Source: Luteolibacter pohnpeiensis
GTDB taxonomy: Bacteria; Verrucomicrobiota; Verrucomicrobiia; Verrucomicrobiales; Akkermansiaceae
Reading direction: 5' to 3'
NCBI RefSeq assembly: GCF_016595435.1
Contig: NZ_JAENIJ010000001.1
Span: 124,001-188,000, forward strand
DNA length: 64,000 bases
Part shown: one piece after another, positions 8,882-17,700 of the stretch
Position numbering within the stretch: position 1 is the first letter of the stretch
Layout of the letters: the number at the start of each line of letters is the position of its first letter
Position numbers and translations under genes: made by a program
The notes under the pieces: generated by a model
What the model was told of the DNA's origin: nothing
The model's database searches: none
What the model saw: the letters and a program-made list of their open reading frames with translations, nothing else

Positions 8882-9424
8882 ATGAGAATCGTCCTTGGCA
8901 TTACCGGCTCGATCGCTGCTTACAAAGCCGCTGACCTTGCTTCGCAATTGGTAAAACAAGGGCATCGGGTGAGTGTGGTCATGACTCGGGCTGCGACCGA
9001 ATTCATCACGCCGCTGACCTTGCAGGTGCTCACCCGTGAGCCGGTGCTGGTGTCTTTGGAGGATGAAAAACAATCCTGGAAGCCGGGGCATATCGAACTG
9101 GCCGATGGGGCGGATTTGTTCCTCGTTGCACCGGCCAGCGCTGATGTGCTGGGGAATTTCGCTCATGGATTAGCCCCGGATCCACTTTCGGCGATTTATT
9201 TGGCTCTGCCACCTCAAACTCCGGTGGTGATCGCCCCGGCAATGAATGGGAAAATGTGGCTTCATCCGGCGACCCAGCGCAATGTGGAACAGCTGAAGCG
9301 TGATGGCTGTCAATTCATCGAACCTGCGGAAGGGATGCTCGCCTGCGGTTACGAGGGGGTTGGCCGACTCGCCACGGTGGAGCAGATTCTCCAGGTCGTG
9401 GTGGTTTTGCTTACCCAGGAGTGA
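8882..9424 (+). CDS. coaC: Phosphopantothenoylcysteine decarboxylase (CoaC domain only)
   Basis: Flavoprotein of 180 aa beginning MRIVLGITGSIAAYKA, with PAMNGKMW and the flexible ACGYEGVGR segment near the C-terminus. These are CoaC hallmarks. It decarboxylates 4'-phosphopantothenoylcysteine in CoA synthesis. Most bacteria have a CoaBC fusion of about 400 aa; here only the decarboxylase half is present, so CoaB must be separate. The start at 8882 is chosen because the family begins exactly there. Its last 14 bases overlap the convergent uraD gene. Confidence 0.9.
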   Translation: MRIVLGITGSIAAYKAADLASQLVKQGHRVSVVMTRAATEFITPLTLQVLTREPVLVSLEDEKQSWKPGHIELADGADLFLVAPASADVLGNFAHGLAPDPLSAIYLALPPQTPVVIAPAMNGKMWLHPATQRNVEQLKRDGCQFIEPAEGMLACGYEGVGRLATVEQILQVVVVLLTQE

Positions 9425-9920
9425 GCAAATCCTGGAGCCGCAGCCGTGCGATTTCGTGAATTTCGGCGATGGCCGCTTGTTGTTCTTCTTCTGCTGAATG
9501 CAGCAATCTCTGGCGAAAAGCGGCCAGAATCCCGGTTTTGTCGGTCTTGCGGACGCAAATGATGAAGGGAAAACTGAATTTTTCGCGATAGCGGCGGTTG
9601 AGTTCCGAAAATTCGTGAAATTCCTCTGGAGTAAGCCGATCCAGCCCTGCACCGGATTGCTCCCGCATCGAGGCTTGCGTGAGATTTCCTGAAACTGCCA
9701 GCTTCCCGCCGAGATCCGGATGGGCGCGAATCAAAGTCAGCTGGGCAGCCCGCTCTGCCTGATTGACGGCCAGTTGCATCTGGTCCGCGATCTGCTCAAT
9801 CCGTTCGAATGGTCGGCCGGATGAAAGCCGCTCCGCAACCCACGGCGAGTGCTCGTAGATCCCGCCGAGGAGGGCGACAAATTCATCCTCGCCCAAGGCA
9901 TTCAGTTCGGAAATCTTCAT
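9411..9920 (-). CDS. uraD: OHCU decarboxylase (ureide pathway)
   Basis: Protein of 169 aa matching the 2-oxo-4-hydroxy-4-carboxy-5-ureidoimidazoline decarboxylase family: RAHPDLGGKLA, the helix with EFHEFSELNRRYREKFSFPFIICV, and a conserved catalytic His in IRAHPD. It completes stereospecific conversion of urate to S-allantoin. It is divergent from the uricase gene, with only 24 bases between the two start codons, so any promoters must overlap the coding starts. Its 3' end overlaps coaC by 14 bases. Confidence 0.92.
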   Translation of the reverse strand: MKISELNALGEDEFVALLGGIYEHSPWVAERLSSGRPFERIEQIADQMQLAVNQAERAAQLTLIRAHPDLGGKLAVSGNLTQASMREQSGAGLDRLTPEEFHEFSELNRRYREKFSFPFIICVRKTDKTGILAAFRQRLLHSAEEEQQAAIAEIHEIARLRLQDLLTPG

Positions 9921-9944
9921 CTATTCCAAACCCTCCACAATTTC

Positions 9945-10805
9945 ATGCCTGCACTCAAACAAAACCAATACGGCAAATCACGCGTCCGGTTTCTCAGAGT
10001 TCATCGGCGTGATCATTCCCACCACGATGTCAGCGAGCTTGAAGCAGACGTGCTCCTTTCCGGGGATCTCGAGGGCTCCTACCTCTCGGACGACAATTCA
10101 TCGATCGTGCCGACGGATACGGTCAAAAATACGCTCCATTTTCTAGCACACGAAAACCCGGATCTGTGCCGCGGTGAATTCGCGCTCGTGATCGGCCATC
10201 ATTTTCTCGCGAAATACCCGCACCTTCATCAGGTGAAGATCGAATTGCGCGAGCGTGCGTGGTCGCGCATGGAGATCGCGGACAGGTTACACCCTCACGC
10301 TTTCACCCACGATGCCAACGGCACGCCTTTTACCAAAGCGCTTTTGGTGCGCGGGGGCGAGACGACGCTATCCAGTGGAATCCGGGATCACTTGATCCTG
10401 AAAACCACGGCATCGGGGTTCACCGGCTACCATGTCTGTGACATGACCACGTTGCCGCCGACGACCGATCGGATTCTATCGACCAAAGTCACCGCAGAAT
10501 GGACGTTTTCTGACTTGGATGCCAATTTCCAAGAAGCGGATGCTGCGGCTCTAAAAGCGATTCATCGCATTTTTGCCACCACTTACAGCCCCTCGGTGCA
10601 AAGGACGCTCTACGAAATGGGGGAGGCGATTTTGCACGACGTGGAATCCGTAGCCACGGTCCAGTTGGCTTTGCCGAATGTTCATTTCCTCAATATCGAT
10701 CTCGGCAAGTTCGGTCGGCCCGGCCAAAATGTGGTGTTTTTGCCCACGGATGAGCCGCACGGTCAGATTGAGGCAACGATGGTCCGTGACGGCTTCGCTG
10801 GTTGA
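9945..10805 (+). CDS. uaZ: Urate oxidase (uricase)
   Basis: Protein of 286 aa with the cofactor-free uricase features: NQYGKSRVR at the N-terminus, IVPTDTVKNT (the catalytic Thr/Lys region), and FTGYHVCDMTTLPPTTDR. It oxidises urate to 5-hydroxyisourate. ATG 9945 is used because the earlier in-frame ATG lies antisense to uraD. The stop shares one base with the start of the XdhC gene (TGATG), so the two are coupled. Together with uraD and the XdhC gene this is a purine-degradation locus. Confidence 0.93.
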   Translation: MPALKQNQYGKSRVRFLRVHRRDHSHHDVSELEADVLLSGDLEGSYLSDDNSSIVPTDTVKNTLHFLAHENPDLCRGEFALVIGHHFLAKYPHLHQVKIELRERAWSRMEIADRLHPHAFTHDANGTPFTKALLVRGGETTLSSGIRDHLILKTTASGFTGYHVCDMTTLPPTTDRILSTKVTAEWTFSDLDANFQEADAAALKAIHRIFATTYSPSVQRTLYEMGEAILHDVESVATVQLALPNVHFLNIDLGKFGRPGQNVVFLPTDEPHGQIEATMVRDGFAG

Positions 10806-11590
10806 TGTTTTGGCAGGACTTACAGGCCCTCCATGAGAATGGCGTCGATTTTGTCGTGGTCACGGTGATTGCGACCCGCGGAAGTGTGCCGGCAGATCCC
10901 GGTGCTAAAATGATCGTTACCTCGCAAGGTCTCCATGACGGGACGGTTGGCGGTGGTAAAATTGAAGCGCGGGCGATCTCGCAGGCAGTGGAATTATTGG
11001 AATCTGACCGTGCACCGGCATGCCAGGTGCATGTGTGGAATCTGCAACGCGACATTGGAATGACCTGTGGCGGTGAAATGACATTGTTGTTTGAGTTGCA
11101 CCGCGCTCTGCCTGTTTGGCGGATTTTTATCTTCGGCGCTGGGCACGTGGTGCAGGCCTTGGTCCCGGTATTGCTCACCTTGCCATGCCGGGTTCAGATA
11201 TTCGAGGAGCGCACTGATTGGCTGGCGAAACTGCCGGAGCACCCGAATCTGGAAAAAACACCGGTTGTCGAATTCCAGGACGGCGTATCCCGGGTTACTC
11301 CAGACGGGTATGTGCTATCCATTACCCGGGGCCACTCCTCGGACTTGCCGGTTTTGCGAAAGCTTTATGAATCCATGCCTAAGTTGCCGTGGATCGGGGT
11401 GATTGGGAGTGCTGCCAAGCGTGCCGTGATTGAGCGTGATTTGCGGCAGGCCGGGGTCCCAGAGTCGGCTTATCAGTCACTCCATTGCCCGCTGGGTTTG
11501 CCGCTTGGTGGAAACACACCGGCGGAAATTGCCATCAGCATCGCGGCACAATTGCTGCAAATTCGTGATAAATCCGACAATATTGCATGA
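10805..11590 (+). CDS. xdhC: XdhC-family protein (molybdenum cofactor insertion for xanthine dehydrogenase)
   Basis: Protein of 261 aa with the N-terminal XdhC/CoxI domain ([33 protein letters not shown]) and a C-terminal Rossmann domain ([12 protein letters not shown], then [10 protein letters not shown]). XdhC proteins bind and deliver the molybdenum cofactor to xanthine dehydrogenase. The enzyme subunits themselves are not in this window. It starts on the last base of the uricase stop codon, so the two are in one transcript. Confidence 0.88.
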   Translation: MFWQDLQALHENGVDFVVVTVIATRGSVPADPGAKMIVTSQGLHDGTVGGGKIEARAISQAVELLESDRAPACQVHVWNLQRDIGMTCGGEMTLLFELHRALPVWRIFIFGAGHVVQALVPVLLTLPCRVQIFEERTDWLAKLPEHPNLEKTPVVEFQDGVSRVTPDGYVLSITRGHSSDLPVLRKLYESMPKLPWIGVIGSAAKRAVIERDLRQAGVPESAYQSLHCPLGLPLGGNTPAEIAISIAAQLLQIRDKSDNIA

Positions 11591-11648
11591 AAAGGCAACT
11601 TTGCGCTTGCATCATATCGGTCATCCCTTATCAACCGCGTCCCTAATT

Positions 11649-11918
11649 ATGGCTAAGAAAAGTTGGATCGCACGCAACGAGCGTAAAAAGCAAACCGTTC
11701 AGAAGTATGCTGAGCTTCGCCTGAAGCTCAAGAAGGAGAAAGACTATGTCGGTCTCACGCTGCTTCCTCGTAACGCAAGCCCTACACGGCTCGTGAATCG
11801 TTGCGAAATCACCGGCCGTCGCCGTGCATTCTTACGCCGTTTCAGACTTTCCCGTATCACGTTCCGTGAGCTTGCTTCCGCTGGAATGATTCCCGGCGTG
11901 ACAAAGTCCAGCTGGTAA
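11649..11918 (+). CDS. rpsN: 30S ribosomal protein S14 (zinc-free type)
   Basis: Protein of 89 aa beginning [14 protein letters not shown] with [27 protein letters not shown], the classic S14 core. The zinc-binding Cys pairs of the short form are absent, so this is the long C-minus type. It stands alone here, outside any ribosomal-protein operon. The start is ATG 11649; the frame is open upstream only by chance. A GC-rich hairpin lies after its stop. Confidence 0.95.
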   Translation: MAKKSWIARNERKKQTVQKYAELRLKLKKEKDYVGLTLLPRNASPTRLVNRCEITGRRRAFLRRFRLSRITFRELASAGMIPGVTKSSW

Positions 11919-11942
11919 GCTGGCACAGCTTGCGCTACTTTC

Positions 11943-11976
11943 GACGCGGGAGGGAGAACTATCCCACTCCCGCGTC
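11943..11976 (+). promoter_or_regulatory. Strong hairpin between rpsN and the FmdB-type gene
   Basis: GACGCGGGAG (11943-11952) pairs perfectly with CTCCCGCGTC (11967-11976) around a 14-base loop. No T-run follows, so it is not a standard intrinsic terminator. It ends six bases before the ATG at 11983 and covers the place where a ribosome site would be. It may protect the rpsN mRNA 3' end or limit translation of the zinc-ribbon gene. Confidence 0.6.
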
Positions 11977-11982
11977 CCCAAA

Positions 11983-12243
11983 ATGCCCATTTACGAATAC
12001 GTTTCAGAAGCAAAGGATGACCCGGAGCATTCGTGCCGCATTTGCGCGCGCGGGTTTGAGCTAAGGCGTCCCATCGACCGGGAGCCCTTGGTGGTTTGCC
12101 CGCTTTGCAAGAACCCGGTGAAAAAAGTCATTTCACGGGTCAACACACCTGTCGTCACCAAGCCGCTTTCCGTAAGCGATGCGAAGAAAGCAGGCTTCAC
12201 CGTGATGCAACGGCGCGACCAAGGTGTGTATGAAAAACTCTGA
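11983..12243 (+). CDS. FmdB-family zinc-ribbon protein
   Basis: Protein of 86 aa opening MPIYEYVS with two CxxC pairs (CRIC near residue 18, CPLC near residue 39). This is the FmdB putative regulatory/zinc-ribbon family, whose exact role is unknown. It lies between rpsN and the CorC/HlyC-type gene, with only 12 bases to the latter. The start is fixed by the conserved N-terminus; a hairpin sits directly upstream. Confidence 0.82.
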   Translation: MPIYEYVSEAKDDPEHSCRICARGFELRRPIDREPLVVCPLCKNPVKKVISRVNTPVVTKPLSVSDAKKAGFTVMQRRDQGVYEKL

Positions 12244-12255
12244 TCCCGCCCCAAG

Positions 12256-13665
12256 ATGACGGATGTTTATTCCAGTCTTCTGTTCCTTGCTAACATTCAG
12301 CCGGACGTCTCCCATGAGTCGATCTCGGGTGGTAAGGCAGCGTTGTATATTTTCGGGATTATCTTTTTCCTGTTGCTGAACGCGTTTTTCGTCGCTTCGG
12401 AATTTGCGATCGTCAAAGTCCGCCCCAGCCAGATTGAGGCGGAAACCCAGGACAATCCCGCCAAAGGAAAAGCCGCCCTGCGGGTCGTCAATAACCTCGA
12501 CGCTTATCTGTCCGCTTGCCAGCTAGGCATCACCATCGCATCGCTGTTTCTTGGTTTCCTCGGGGAGCCTTTCATTGCGGCTTTGGTCTCGCCTGTGCTT
12601 CTGCTCACTGGAATTTCAGTTTGGTGGGTGAAGATGGTTTCATTCCTGTTGGCGATTTGCTCTTTCACCTTTCTCCACGTGGTCGTTGGAGAGCTGCTGC
12701 CAAAGTCGATCGCGATCCGAAAAGCAGTAACAATGACCCTTGCTTTGGCCGCGCCTCTGCACGCCTTCTTCAAGTTCGCCCACATCGGTATTGTCATCCT
12801 CAATGGCACCGCGAACTGGTTGTTGAAGACCGTTTTCCGCATGGAGCCGGCGCGTGAGGGCGAGCATTCGCACTCAGCGGAAGAGCTGGCGCTGTTGGTC
12901 ACACAGAGTGAAAAATCTCAGGAAGTCACCGAGACGGAGCGGGAAATTCTGATCAATGCCCTGGAGCTGAACGATCTTTGGGTTCGTGACGTGATGACGC
13001 CGCGAAATCGCGTGGTGGTGCTGGATGTGGACCAGCCGTTCGAGAAGAATTTGGAAATCGCGATGCGCAGCAAGCACACGCGCTTTCCGCTGGTGAAGAG
13101 TCACTTGGATCATGCGATCGGATTGATTCATATCAAGGACCTGTTCAAACTGATGCAGGATCCGAATCCGGATCTGATGCGGGTGAAACGGGATGTGAAA
13201 ATCGTTCCCGATACCATGCCATTGGATACGCTGCTGCAGTTTTTCCTGCGCGAGCATGCTCACTTGGCGTTGGCCGTGGATGAGTTCGGCACGCCAGTCG
13301 GACTGGTATTCCTTGATAACGTGATTGAGGAGCTGGTTGGTGAAATTCAGGACGAATTCGACAATGAGCGCTCGCCCTTCAGCCGGATCAACGATGATGA
13401 ATTCGTGATCGAAGGCTCGATGACCTTGAATGATTTGGCTGGATACGTTCCGGAGTTGTTCCTGGAAAGTGGTGAAGTGACCACTGTCGGCGGTTACATC
13501 ACGCAGCAACTGGGTCGATTCCCGGAAATCGGCGAAGTTTATGAATTTCTCGGTTACGAGGCGAAAGTGACCAGCACCGATGGCCGCAGGGTGGGGCAAA
13601 TCCACTTCCGTCGGGTAAAAGACAACCATGAAAACGGCGGCGAGGCTGAAGATTCCGCGGCTTGA
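12256..13665 (+). CDS. CNNM/CorC/HlyC-type membrane protein with CBS pair
   Basis: Protein of 469 aa. A DUF21 (CNNM) membrane domain with four hydrophobic segments (about 25-200) is followed by a CBS pair (about 225-340, with the typical VRDVMTPRNRVVVLD) and a C-terminal CorC_HlyC domain. Relatives are linked to magnesium/cobalt efflux or to membrane-damage tolerance. It is followed after 20 bases by trmD and probably lies in the same transcript. Confidence 0.88.
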   Translation: MTDVYSSLLFLANIQPDVSHESISGGKAALYIFGIIFFLLLNAFFVASEFAIVKVRPSQIEAETQDNPAKGKAALRVVNNLDAYLSACQLGITIASLFLGFLGEPFIAALVSPVLLLTGISVWWVKMVSFLLAICSFTFLHVVVGELLPKSIAIRKAVTMTLALAAPLHAFFKFAHIGIVILNGTANWLLKTVFRMEPAREGEHSHSAEELALLVTQSEKSQEVTETEREILINALELNDLWVRDVMTPRNRVVVLDVDQPFEKNLEIAMRSKHTRFPLVKSHLDHAIGLIHIKDLFKLMQDPNPDLMRVKRDVKIVPDTMPLDTLLQFFLREHAHLALAVDEFGTPVGLVFLDNVIEELVGEIQDEFDNERSPFSRINDDEFVIEGSMTLNDLAGYVPELFLESGEVTTVGGYITQQLGRFPEIGEVYEFLGYEAKVTSTDGRRVGQIHFRRVKDNHENGGEAEDSAA

Positions 13666-13685
13666 TGAGTTGAACGCGATCACTG

Positions 13686-14357
13686 ATGCGGATTGATATC
13701 GTCACTTTGTTCCCGGAAATCGCGAGTGCCCCACTGAGCGATTCGATCATCCAACGAGCCCGCAATGCCGATGTGGCGGAAGTGGTCGTCCATCAATTGC
13801 GCGATTGGTCGACCGATAAGCATCGGCGCGTGGACGACACACTTTGCGGGGGAGGGCCGGGGATGTTACTCAAGCCGCAACCTTTGTTTGCTGCTGTCGA
13901 GTCGTTGAGGAAACCGGAAACTCTGGTGATCCTGATGACGCCGCAGGGGAAACGACTGGAGCAATCCGTGGTGCGCGATCTCTCCAAGCGTGAACACTTG
14001 TTGATCCTGTGTGGTCATTACGAAGGAGTGGACCACCGAGTTGTCGAAGCCTTGGTGGATCTGGAGTTATCGATTGGAGATTACGTCCTGACAAACGGAG
14101 CCATCGCGGCAGCGGTGGTGTGTGACGCGGTGATCCGCTTGCTTCCGGGGGCTTTGGGTGATGATCAATCGTCGATCGATGAGTCCTTTACGAACCCGAA
14201 GTTGCTGGAAGCTCCGGCATATACCAAACCGGCTGAATTCCAGGGAATGTCGGTGCCGGAGGTGCTGCTTTCCGGGAACCATGCAAAAATATCAGCTTGG
14301 AAAAAGGCGCAAGCTGAGGCGCGGACCCGGCAAAATCGACCGGATCTACTGGATTGA
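13686..14357 (+). CDS. trmD: tRNA (guanine-N1)-methyltransferase TrmD
   Basis: Protein of 223 aa beginning MRIDIVTLFPE, with the GGGPGM loop, LCGHYEGVDHRV, and SIGDYVL followed by TNGAIAAAVVCDAVIRLLPG. These form the trefoil-knot SAM site of TrmD, which makes m1G37. The usual SGGE of the knot reads TNGA here, a departure from the common form. No rpsP, rimM or rplS is adjacent, so the usual operon is broken up. It is convergent with the HPt gene. Confidence 0.95.
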   Translation: MRIDIVTLFPEIASAPLSDSIIQRARNADVAEVVVHQLRDWSTDKHRRVDDTLCGGGPGMLLKPQPLFAAVESLRKPETLVILMTPQGKRLEQSVVRDLSKREHLLILCGHYEGVDHRVVEALVDLELSIGDYVLTNGAIAAAVVCDAVIRLLPGALGDDQSSIDESFTNPKLLEAPAYTKPAEFQGMSVPEVLLSGNHAKISAWKKAQAEARTRQNRPDLLD

Positions 14358-14386
14358 GTTGTGCTCGTTGTGGGCGTCCTCAAGCA

Positions 14387-14776
14387 TCAGCCAAGGCCTT
14401 CGGCTTCCGCCTGATCCGCCCATGCTTCCAAGGCAGCGCGTGTGCTTTCCCAGAGTTGGGTGAGTTTTTGCAACAGAGCTTCGGGAGCGATTTGAGGAAG
14501 TTCGGGAGCTTTTTCCAGTCCCATCAGAACCACTGCGATCGCAATGCAGCCAAAGTTGAGAAGCATGCCGCGCAGTGAGTGAAGCTGAGCTCGAAATGTC
14601 TTCTCATCACCGCCAGCCAAGGCATTCGAAATGGTTGCCAGCGTGTTTGGCACGTCTTTGACGACGTCTTGGAAAATGGTACGAAATTCATCCAGTCCGA
14701 CATCGATGAAAATCGAGAGCTGATCGTAGTCGAGTAAGTTCGGATTGGAATTCAAGGCTTCGGAATCAACGGACAT
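14387..14776 (-). CDS. Histidine phosphotransfer (HPt) protein
   Basis: Protein of 129 aa, all-helical, with the HPt motif AQLHSLRGMLLNFGC; the His near residue 66 is the expected phosphate acceptor. The start lies 21 bases after the stop of the large hybrid kinase on the same strand. It is therefore almost certainly the phosphorelay partner that takes phosphate from that kinase's receiver domains. No output regulator is nearby. Confidence 0.8.
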   Translation of the reverse strand: MSVDSEALNSNPNLLDYDQLSIFIDVGLDEFRTIFQDVVKDVPNTLATISNALAGGDEKTFRAQLHSLRGMLLNFGCIAIAVVLMGLEKAPELPQIAPEALLQKLTQLWESTRAALEAWADQAEAEGLG

Positions 14777-14797
14777 GCTAAAAAATCAAACGGGTGG

Positions 14798-17700
14798 TCA
14801 GGTAGAGGTGGTTTGGGTGATTTCCATCAACGTTTTTCGAAGACCGGCTAAGGTAATCGGTTTGGAAAGGTAACCATCCATGCCTGCAGCGGCGGCGGCG
14901 TCGCGGTCTTCATGGAATGCATTTGCCGTCAATGCAATCACGTATGGCGGATGCGGTAAATTATCTGATTTAATCCGTGCGCTTGCTTCCAATCCATCCA
15001 TGACCGGCATTTGAATATCCATGAAAACAATGTCGTAATCATTGGCGTGAACCGCATCCACGGCTTGCTGGCCATCGTCGACAATCACTGGATCAATGCC
15101 CATCCGGCGTAGCAGAAGGCGAACGACTTTTTGGTTGTTCGGGTTATCCTCGGCAACGAGCACACGCAGCCCTTTCAGTCGGTCTGTTTCAGGTTCTGCA
15201 GCAGCAGGTTTGGCGCTAAGCGCGAGAGGAGTAGCCTGCGGGTCCGGGAACAAGCGTGACAGGAGGCTATGGATGGCAGTCGGCCAGACTGGCTTGCTGC
15301 AGATTTCGTCAAAGACGTCCCTGACTTCGGTTAGATAGGAATTGTCGGAACCGAGCAGGACAAAGCGGGTGTTCTTGCAGTCCTGGATCGCTTTGAGCGC
15401 ATTTACCAATTCAGCGCCGTCCATGGCCGGCATCCGATAGTCGGTGAGAATCAAATCGAAGGATGGCGATTTTTTGCAGATGGCAATCGCTTCCGCCGGG
15501 CTGTCAGCCGCTTGGCAATGGATGCCACGCAAGCTCAGGATTTCACCCAGAATCCGGCGGTTCAGATCATTGTCATCGACGATCAAGACCCGCAGATTGC
15601 TGAACCGGGAATTTGCACTCGCATTCGCGGGGCTTGATTGCGCCAACTGTGGAGCTTGGAGAAGGGTCGCAGATGCGGTGAAATTGGAACCCTCACCCTG
15701 GACGCTCGATACATGGATGTCTCCGTGCATCAGTTGTGCAAGGCGTTTGCTGATCGCGAGGCCCAGGCCGGAACCACCAAAACGGCGCGTGGTCGAGGAG
15801 TCTTCCTGGATGAACGGTTTGAACAACTTTTCCATGGAGGACGTGGCAATGCCAATCCCGGAGTCCTTGACATTGAAGATGATGTCCCAGTGGTTTTCGG
15901 AGCTTTGCCGTCCCTCAACCATGAGGCTTACAAACCCTGCGTGGGTGAACTTCACGGCATTGCCCAGCAGGTTCACCAGGATTTGGCGCAGCCTGCCTGA
16001 ATCTCCGACGAGGAATTCCGGAATGGACGGATCAATCCGGCAGATCATTTCGATGTCTTTGCCAATGGAAGCAACGCGCACCACCTCGAACACCTCGCGG
16101 CAGAGATCGGGCATCGAGAACGGTGTTGATTCCAATTCGATTTTGCCACTTTCGATGCGCGAGTAGTCGAGAATGTCATTGATGAGTTCGAGCAGGAAGT
16201 GGCTCGAACGCAGAATGGTTTCCGCGTAATCTTTTTGCTGGGTATTGAGATCCGTGGTTTCCAGCAGCGATGCGATGCCGATGACCGCATTCAGCGGGGT
16301 CCGGATTTCATGGCTCATCGTCGCCAGGAAGGTGCTTTTGGCTTTGTTGGCACGTTCTGCGGCAATCGCCGCGTGATTGGCTTCATCCCGAGCCAATCTG
16401 AGGGCATCCGATTCGCCTTGTGCCACCACTTTGAGGCCGATGTTGGCGGCTGCGGAGCGCATGATGGCAATTTCCCAAGCCTCCCAGTGGCGATCTTCGG
16501 TGCAGACGTTGAATCCAAGCATTCCCCAAAGGTTGTCACCGGCAAAAATCGGAACCATCACCAGCGATCGGATTTCACGGCTTTTCAGGCCTTTCTGTTG
16601 ATGGGCGGGGAAATCTGCTACGACGCCGGCGATGTCGTGACCGGCGGCCCACGCCTGATACCAATCGAGACAGCCGCTCGCCTGGAAATCGAACAAATGC
16701 AGCGGAGGCAGCGGCTTTATCCTGCGCAACTCGGATTTCCATTCCGCGATCTGCCTCATCATGGGCATCCCGGTCTGTGGATGAGCGTGAATGGTATAGA
16801 GATAGGATTGATCGACCATGGCGGCGTGGCCAAGTGCTTCCATGATATGTTGCCACATGGAGGCTTCGAAACTGTCTGAAAGCAGGGAGGTGCTGATGGA
16901 TGCAACGGCTTCCAAAAGGGTTGCGGATCTCCGCGAGCGGGTGATGTCGCGCTTGATCGCCATGAATCCTGTGAGGACGCCCTGATTGTCGAAGAGTGGC
17001 TGGCACTCGATGTGAACCAGGTAGCTGCGACCGTCTTTGGTGATGTTTTCGGTTTCGGTTTCGAAGCCCTGGCCCGCTGAAAGTTTGCGTTTGGCCTCTG
17101 CCAGAGCAGCGTGCGAGGCATTGGTCCTGCCTAGCAAGTGGCCTTCGGGTTTGCCGACAATTTCCTCACGGGTGTAGCCACTCATGCGGGTGAAACCTTC
17201 GTTGGCCCACTCGATTTTGCCCTGGGTATCGGTAATCAGAACGGCGTTATCGGTCCGTTTCGCAACGAAGGCCAGGCGGTCTGCTTCCGCGCGGCTCCGG
17301 CGCAATGCCAGCTCGGTGTCCTTGATGTTGGTGAGGTCGACAACGGCCAGGATAAAGCCGGCTTCCTTGCCGGATTCTTCGAGCGGAGCTTGGAATGCCT
17401 GCACGGCGACATCGGTGCCATCCGGACATTGCAAAGTCGCCTCAAAGCCGGCCCGTCCACCGGTGGCTGTCCCCGGCATGGCCATCAGGGCCCGTAGTGG
17501 CATGCCGATCAATTGGGATTCCGACCGTTTTGACATGCGGATGAAGGCGGCATTGGCGTAGGCGACGAAGCCGTCCGAGCTGACCACTGCCAGGCCGTTT
17601 GGCACGGATTCCATCACGTGCAGGGCGAAGCGGCGTTGCTTGTCGATTTCGATGCGCGAGCGGTGGCTTTCGTCAATGTTGAGAATGGTCCCGACCACCC

